Assembly: GCF_003362755.1 (NCBI RefSeq)
Contig: NZ_QKRA01000002.1
Span: 310,001 to 374,000, forward strand
From: Marinomonas piezotolerans
Lineage (GTDB): Bacteria > Pseudomonadota > Gammaproteobacteria > Pseudomonadales > Marinomonadaceae
Reading direction: 5' to 3'
Length of the DNA stretch: 64,000 nt
The notes beneath the pieces are model-generated. The model saw nothing but the letters and a program-made list of their open reading frames with translations, made no database searches and was not told the DNA's origin. Shown one piece after another: positions 60,369-64,000 of the stretch (position 1 is the stretch's first letter; every line of letters begins with the position of its first letter). The position numbers were made by a program, and so were the translations under genes.

Positions 60369-61586
60369 TTACTTGGTCGCATGTCTTGGTAACCTTACCG
60401 AAATCAACGCAGTTAAAGCAATAAACCCTGTTGAAACCCAGAGACATACCGCGAGGCCATAGTCTTGGTATAACCAACCAGATAGAAGGGTGCCGATGAG
60501 GCGGCCCATGGCGTTGGCCATGTAGTAGAAGCCCACGTCGAGGGAGACGCCGTCTTTTCCAGCATAACTGACGATGAGGTAGCTGTGTAGGGAGGAGTTG
60601 ATGGCAAACACGGCACCGAAGGCAAGCAAACCTGCGATGACGGCAAATTCAATCTGCCAGTCGAATGTGAGCGCTAACGCAATCGCCGCAGGGATCACAC
60701 CGAGTGCCATCGCCCAGCCAAGGGCTTGGCGACCATCGGGGGCTTTGCCAGAAGCTTTTCCCGTGAAGCGTGGCGCAAAGCCTTGAATGACGCCATAGCC
60801 AATGATCCAAAGCGCTAAGAAACCGCCTACATACCAGTGATCCCAACCAAAGGTGCTGGCAAGGAAAACTGGCAGTGCCACAACGAACCACACGTCACGC
60901 GCACCGAATAAAAATAGGCGCGCCGCAGAAAGATAGTTTACGGCGGCACTTTTCGAGAAAATGTCACCAAATTTTGGTTTATTCTTCGCTTTTCCTAGGT
61001 CTTTCTTGAGTGAGATTAAGCTTGCGATCCAGACTAACGTCAACGCGACCGACATGCCTAAAATGGCCCCGTTGAAACCAAACAGACTGAGTAACGCACC
61101 GCCAAGGAAAAAGCCCACGCCTTTTAAAGCATTCTTAGAGCCTGTAAGTAACGCAACCCATTTGTAAAGTTGACCTTGAGCATCGCTGGGTACTAGCAGC
61201 TTAATCGAGCTTTTCGCGCTCATCTTGTTAAGGTCTTTGGCAATACCAGACAGCGCCTGCGCGCCCATGACCCAAGGGACGGTTAAGAAACTTGCGGGCA
61301 CCAGTAGCATGCTTAACGCCAAAATCTGCAAAAACAGCCCGATATTCATGGTGCGATTTAAACCTAATCGCGCGCCGAGCCATCCGCCAACTAAGTTAGT
61401 GACTACACCAAAAATCTCGTAAAACAAAAACAACATGGCGATTTCGAGCGGGCTGTAACCCAATCCGTAGAAATACAGCACCACCAACATACGCAGCGCA
61501 CCATCGGTTAAGGTAAACGCCCAATAATTTCCTGTGACCACCATATATTGGCGAATGGCGGGCGAAAGATTAGCGAGTGTCTTCAT
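60369..61586 (-). CDS. arsJ: Organoarsenical efflux MFS transporter ArsJ
   Basis: 405 residues, 12 transmembrane helices, normal ArsJ size. The N-terminal VVTGNYWAFTLTDGALRMLV followed by YGLGYSPLEIAMLFLFYEIF, and SGIAKDLNKMSAKSSIK in the middle, are typical of ArsJ. It exports 1-arseno-3-phosphoglycerate made by the companion GAPDH, so that arsenate leaves the cell. The GAPDH gene lies upstream on the same strand but about 790 bp away because of a repeat array. SD AGGAG upstream of the ATG. Confidence 0.92.
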   Translation of the reverse strand: MKTLANLSPAIRQYMVVTGNYWAFTLTDGALRMLVVLYFYGLGYSPLEIAMLFLFYEIFGVVTNLVGGWLGARLGLNRTMNIGLFLQILALSMLLVPASFLTVPWVMGAQALSGIAKDLNKMSAKSSIKLLVPSDAQGQLYKWVALLTGSKNALKGVGFFLGGALLSLFGFNGAILGMSVALTLVWIASLISLKKDLGKAKNKPKFGDIFSKSAAVNYLSAARLFLFGARDVWFVVALPVFLASTFGWDHWYVGGFLALWIIGYGVIQGFAPRFTGKASGKAPDGRQALGWAMALGVIPAAIALALTFDWQIEFAVIAGLLAFGAVFAINSSLHSYLIVSYAGKDGVSLDVGFYYMANAMGRLIGTLLSGWLYQDYGLAVCLWVSTGFIALTALISVRLPRHATK

Positions 61587-61668
61587 TGCTGGACCGACTC
61601 CTAAAAAAGCTCCTTCCCAGCCTACCTTTTAACAAGGCGACAGGCTGGAGGAGGGTAAAAGTTTGTGG

Positions 61669-62046
61669 TTAACCCCACCCTAACCCTCCCCTTAAACAAG
61701 GGGAGGGGACTTGAAAGACCTCAGTACAAGCACCTTGCTCTACCCTTAAGCAGGGGGAGGGAACTTGAAAGACCTCAGTACAAGCACCTTACTTTCCCCT
61801 AAAACAAGGAGAGGGGGCTTGAAAAACCTCAGTACAAGCACCTTGCTCTACCCTTAAGCAAAGGGAGGGAGCTTGAAAGACCTCAGTACAACCCCTTGCT
61901 CTACCCTTAAACAAGGGGAGGGGGCTTGGAACACCTCAGTACAAGCAACTTACTTTCCCCTAAAACAAGGAGAGGAGCTTGAAGCATTGCATTACTGAAT
62001 GTCTTGCTCCTCCCCCTTTCTAAGGGGGAGGCTGGGAGGGGGTTAA
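61669..62046. repeat. Palindromic repeat array, superunit 1
   Basis: Begins TTAACCCC and ends GGGGTTAA, an inverted pair of termini. Inside, a 54-bp unit recurs: the motif CCTCAGTACAA falls near 61719, 61773, 61827, 61881 and 61934 (spacings 54, 54, 54, 53). Each unit holds a small hairpin such as CTCCCCTTAAACAAGGGGAG. Units alternate between a TTGCTCTACCCTT form and a TTACTTTCCCCTA form. The right end carries a longer hairpin, CCTCCCCC TTTCTAA GGGGGAGG. No gene is present. Confidence 0.9.
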
Positions 62047-62087
62047 AAAGTTTTTAGAACTGCAAAGTTTTTATTTATCCAAGCGGC

Positions 62088-62358
62088 TTAACCCCACCCT
62101 AACCCTCCCCTTAAACAAGGGGAGGGGACTTGAAAGACCTCAGTACAAGCACCTTACTTTCCCCTAAACCAAGGAGAGGGGGCTTGAAAGACCTCAGTAC
62201 AAGCACCTTGCCCTCCCCTTAAATAAGGGGAGGGGACTCGAAACACCTCAGTAGAAGCAACTTACTTTCCCCTAAAACAAGGAGAGGAACTTGAAGCGTT
62301 GCATTGCTGATTATCTCGCTCCTCCCCCTTTCTAAGGGGGAGGCTGGGAGGGGGTTAA
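62088..62358. repeat. Palindromic repeat array, superunit 2
   Basis: Same design and orientation as 61669-62046: TTAACCCC start, three CCTCAGTA-containing units instead of five, the same right-end hairpin and GGGGTTAA terminus. The first ~60 bp and the last ~70 bp are nearly identical to superunit 1. The copies are separated by 41 bp of A/T-rich DNA. It ends 16 bp from the GAPDH stop codon. Confidence 0.9.
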
Positions 62359-62374
62359 GCAATCGCAGTCTTGT

Positions 62375-63385
62375 TTAGTTCTGTTCCAAGCGACCAATCA
62401 TACGCATCAGCTCTGCGGTACGGTTGGCGTAGCCCCATTCGTTGTCGTACCAAGCATACAGCTTCACTTGTGTACTATTGATGACCATGGTGGAAAGCGC
62501 ATCTATCACGCTAGAGCGAGGGTCGGTTTTGTAATCCACCGAGACTAATGGACGCTCTTCGTAGCCTAAAATGTCTTTAAGCTCGCCCTCGGCCGCTTCT
62601 TGCAAGAAGCCGTTTACTTCTGCTGCCGTCGTTGGGCGGCTCACTTCAAATACGCAGTCTGTCAGTGACGCGTTCGCCAAGGGCACGCGCACCGCATGGC
62701 CGTTTAGCTTGCCTTTCAGCTCAGGGAAAATATGCGTGATTGCCGTTGCTGAGCCCGTGGTCGTTGGGATTAAGCTCGATCCGCAGGCGCGAGCACGGCG
62801 CAGGTCTTTGTGCGGTGCATCCAAGATGGTTTGTGTGTTGGTAATGTCATGAATCGTCGTCATGGAGCCGTGTTGGATACCTAGCTTCTCATGAATCACT
62901 TTCACCACTGGCGCGAGGCAGTTGGTAGTACAGGATGCCGCAGTCACAATAGGGTGCGCGGCAGGATCATACAGGTCTTGGTTGACACCCATGACCACAT
63001 TTAGCACACCGTCCTCTTTGACTGGCGCTGTAACCACGACGCGTTTAACGCCTTGGTCTAAGTAGGCTTGCAGTAACGCCTTGGTTTTCATCACACCGCT
63101 GGCTTCGATAACAATGTCGCAGCCAGACCAATCGGTATCGCCGATGGCTTTGTTCTGAGTGCAAGGGATACGATGACCATTGATGATCATCTTATTGTCT
63201 TCAGAGGTGGCTTCGTGGTGCCAGCGGCCGTGAACAGAGTCGAATGTGATCAGATGTGCCAAGGTCGCTGCATCACCAGCAGGGTCGTTGATTTGGACAA
63301 ACTCAACATCATCCCAGTCAAATGCGGCACGAAAAGACAGTCGCCCCATGCGACCAAAACCATTAATACCTACTTTAATCGTCAT
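62375..63385 (-). CDS. ArsJ-associated glyceraldehyde-3-phosphate dehydrogenase
   Basis: 336 residues. NAD-binding [15 protein letters not shown], catalytic Cys in SASCTTNC-type motif (here [11 protein letters not shown]) and His in the HDITNTQ region are intact. This form of GAPDH uses arsenate in place of phosphate to give 1-arseno-3-phosphoglycerate, exported by ArsJ. ATG with GAGG 5 bp upstream. It follows arsR by 39 bp. A housekeeping glycolytic role is possible but the arsR/arsJ context argues against it. Confidence 0.9.
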   Translation of the reverse strand: MTIKVGINGFGRMGRLSFRAAFDWDDVEFVQINDPAGDAATLAHLITFDSVHGRWHHEATSEDNKMIINGHRIPCTQNKAIGDTDWSGCDIVIEASGVMKTKALLQAYLDQGVKRVVVTAPVKEDGVLNVVMGVNQDLYDPAAHPIVTAASCTTNCLAPVVKVIHEKLGIQHGSMTTIHDITNTQTILDAPHKDLRRARACGSSLIPTTTGSATAITHIFPELKGKLNGHAVRVPLANASLTDCVFEVSRPTTAAEVNGFLQEAAEGELKDILGYEERPLVSVDYKTDPRSSVIDALSTMVINSTQVKLYAWYDNEWGYANRTAELMRMIGRLEQN

Positions 63386-63424
63386 ATTAACCTCTAAACT
63401 TTCGGTGAATTCTTTACGGGGTGA

Positions 63425-63799
63425 TCAGTTACAGCAGTTCTCTGTTCGTTCTGGGCGGTCCCCCATTTGCGCCAGACGGCCTAGTTCTGCTGCGATGTGC
63501 TCTAGGTTTTCCGTAGCCGTAATTTGCAAGACCAGTTGTGCCCAGTCTGGGAGTAATTCATTGATACTGTAAAACACCCATTGCCCTTGGCGGCGATCGC
63601 TCAGAATGCCGCATTGACGCAGTTGCGCAAGGTGACGGGATGTTTTGGGTTGGCTTTCTTGCAAGGCTTCCATCAGCTCGCAGACGCACAGCTCGCCTTC
63701 CAACTGAATCAACATCAATGAACGTAAACGAGTATCGTCCGCAAGGCATTTGTAAAATTGGGTGGGGTGGATGTCGGTCTCAAGGACGTCATCAGACAT
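63425..63799 (-). CDS. arsR: ArsR-family repressor
   Basis: 124 residues. Winged-helix ArsR/SmtB fold with the As(III)-binding ELCVCELMEAL (CVC motif) next to the recognition helix SQPKTSRHLAQLRQCG. A C-terminal ...ENCCN pair adds further thiols. It should repress the arsR - GAPDH - arsJ operon until arsenite binds. A 21-bp perfect inverted repeat upstream is a good operator candidate. No strong ribosome site before the ATG at 63799. Confidence 0.92.
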   Translation of the reverse strand: MSDDVLETDIHPTQFYKCLADDTRLRSLMLIQLEGELCVCELMEALQESQPKTSRHLAQLRQCGILSDRRQGQWVFYSINELLPDWAQLVLQITATENLEHIAAELGRLAQMGDRPERTENCCN

Positions 63800-63822
63800 A
63801 GATAGGTATCCTGCGCTAAAAT

Positions 63823-63876
63823 CATATCTGGTTATTCATATATATGAAATTGATAATATATGAATAACCAGATATG
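63823..63876. promoter_or_regulatory. 21-bp perfect inverted repeat upstream of arsR
   Basis: Arms at 63823-63843 and 63856-63876 are perfectly complementary over 21 bp with 12 bp between; each includes TTATTCATAT or its complement. A smaller palindrome, TTCATATATATGAA, overlaps the left arm (63835-63848). ATTC...GAAT type sequences are typical of ArsR operators. The repeat lies 24-77 bp upstream of the arsR start, over the likely promoter. Confidence 0.75.
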
Positions 63877-64000
63877 TAAAGTGCGAACTAGTCGTTACGT
63901 GTCGTAAATACCATTCGAATGGTGTGATGGTATGGGGTGTCTGGACTGATGGCAGGGCTCGGAAAGTGATCAGTGTTGGCGCTATTTGGGTAGGTTTGAG
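63877..64000. other. Window end, no feature recognised
   Basis: The last ~120 bp upstream of the arsR operator show no gene start or regulatory motif that can be supported. Confidence 0.4.

Noticed and set aside
61669-62358. CRISPR-like appearance of regularly spaced repeats
   Set aside because: The period is 54 bp and the intervening segments are themselves similar G/C-rich hairpins rather than unique spacers; no cas genes are present.

Overview
The window reads as chromosomal DNA of a marine gammaproteobacterium, most likely an oceanospirillad such as Marinomonas. This is inferred from gene content (urt-ure urea cluster, ArsJ-type arsenic cluster, CitAB-TctCBA locus, many MocR/AraC regulators) and was not tested by any search. 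Genes are dense on both strands, with clear Shine-Dalgarno sites and several strong intrinsic terminators. No rRNA, tRNA, phage, insertion sequence or CRISPR array was recognised.

Layout. 0-7.7 kb: a serine hydrolase cut by the window edge, an exported DUF3237 protein, a LuxR regulator, a MocR regulator facing an EamA exporter, an AbiE-type toxin-antitoxin pair with a self-operator-like promoter, and a small membrane protein. 7.7-9.9 kb: a COG0523 (CobW) GTPase, a methionine aminopeptidase and a ParD-like protein on one strand. 10-15.7 kb: a CitA/CitB-type two-component system divergent from a TctCBA tricarboxylate transporter. 15.7-19.1 kb: thiD behind a TPP riboswitch, then an alcohol dehydrogenase-like gene and a VOC-fold gene. 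19.2-24.2 kb: a GPH sugar symporter and GH3 glycosidase with a divergent AraC regulator.

24.2-39.9 kb is the most interesting block. It holds a nitrilase, two aromatic-type aldehyde dehydrogenases, an aryl-alcohol-type SDR, a complete Liv-type ABC importer, a very convincing benzoylformate decarboxylase (mdlC), a ketopantoate-reductase-family dehydrogenase, and AraC and LysR regulators. Read together they suggest conversion of an aryl nitrile or mandelonitrile to mandelate, benzoylformate, benzaldehyde and benzoate, with the PanE-like enzyme as the possible mandelate dehydrogenase. The neighbouring glucosidase could extend this to cyanogenic glycosides, but that is speculation.

40-56.3 kb: a complete urea ABC importer (urtABCDE) and urease cluster (ureDABCEF, ureG, ureJ). 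It is interrupted between ureF and ureG by a 129-bp tandem repeat that can fold into a three-way junction. It is followed by an unusual histidine kinase fused to an NCS1-type permease and its LuxR-type response regulator. Nitrilase and urease both release ammonia, so nitrogen scavenging is a shared theme.

56.3-64 kb: a DUF2834 protein, YjdM, a second MocR/EamA pair, and an arsenic locus in the order arsR - GAPDH - arsJ - FMN reductase on the minus strand. About 790 bp of G/C-rich palindromic tandem repeats sit inside that locus, and a 21-bp perfect inverted repeat lies upstream of arsR.
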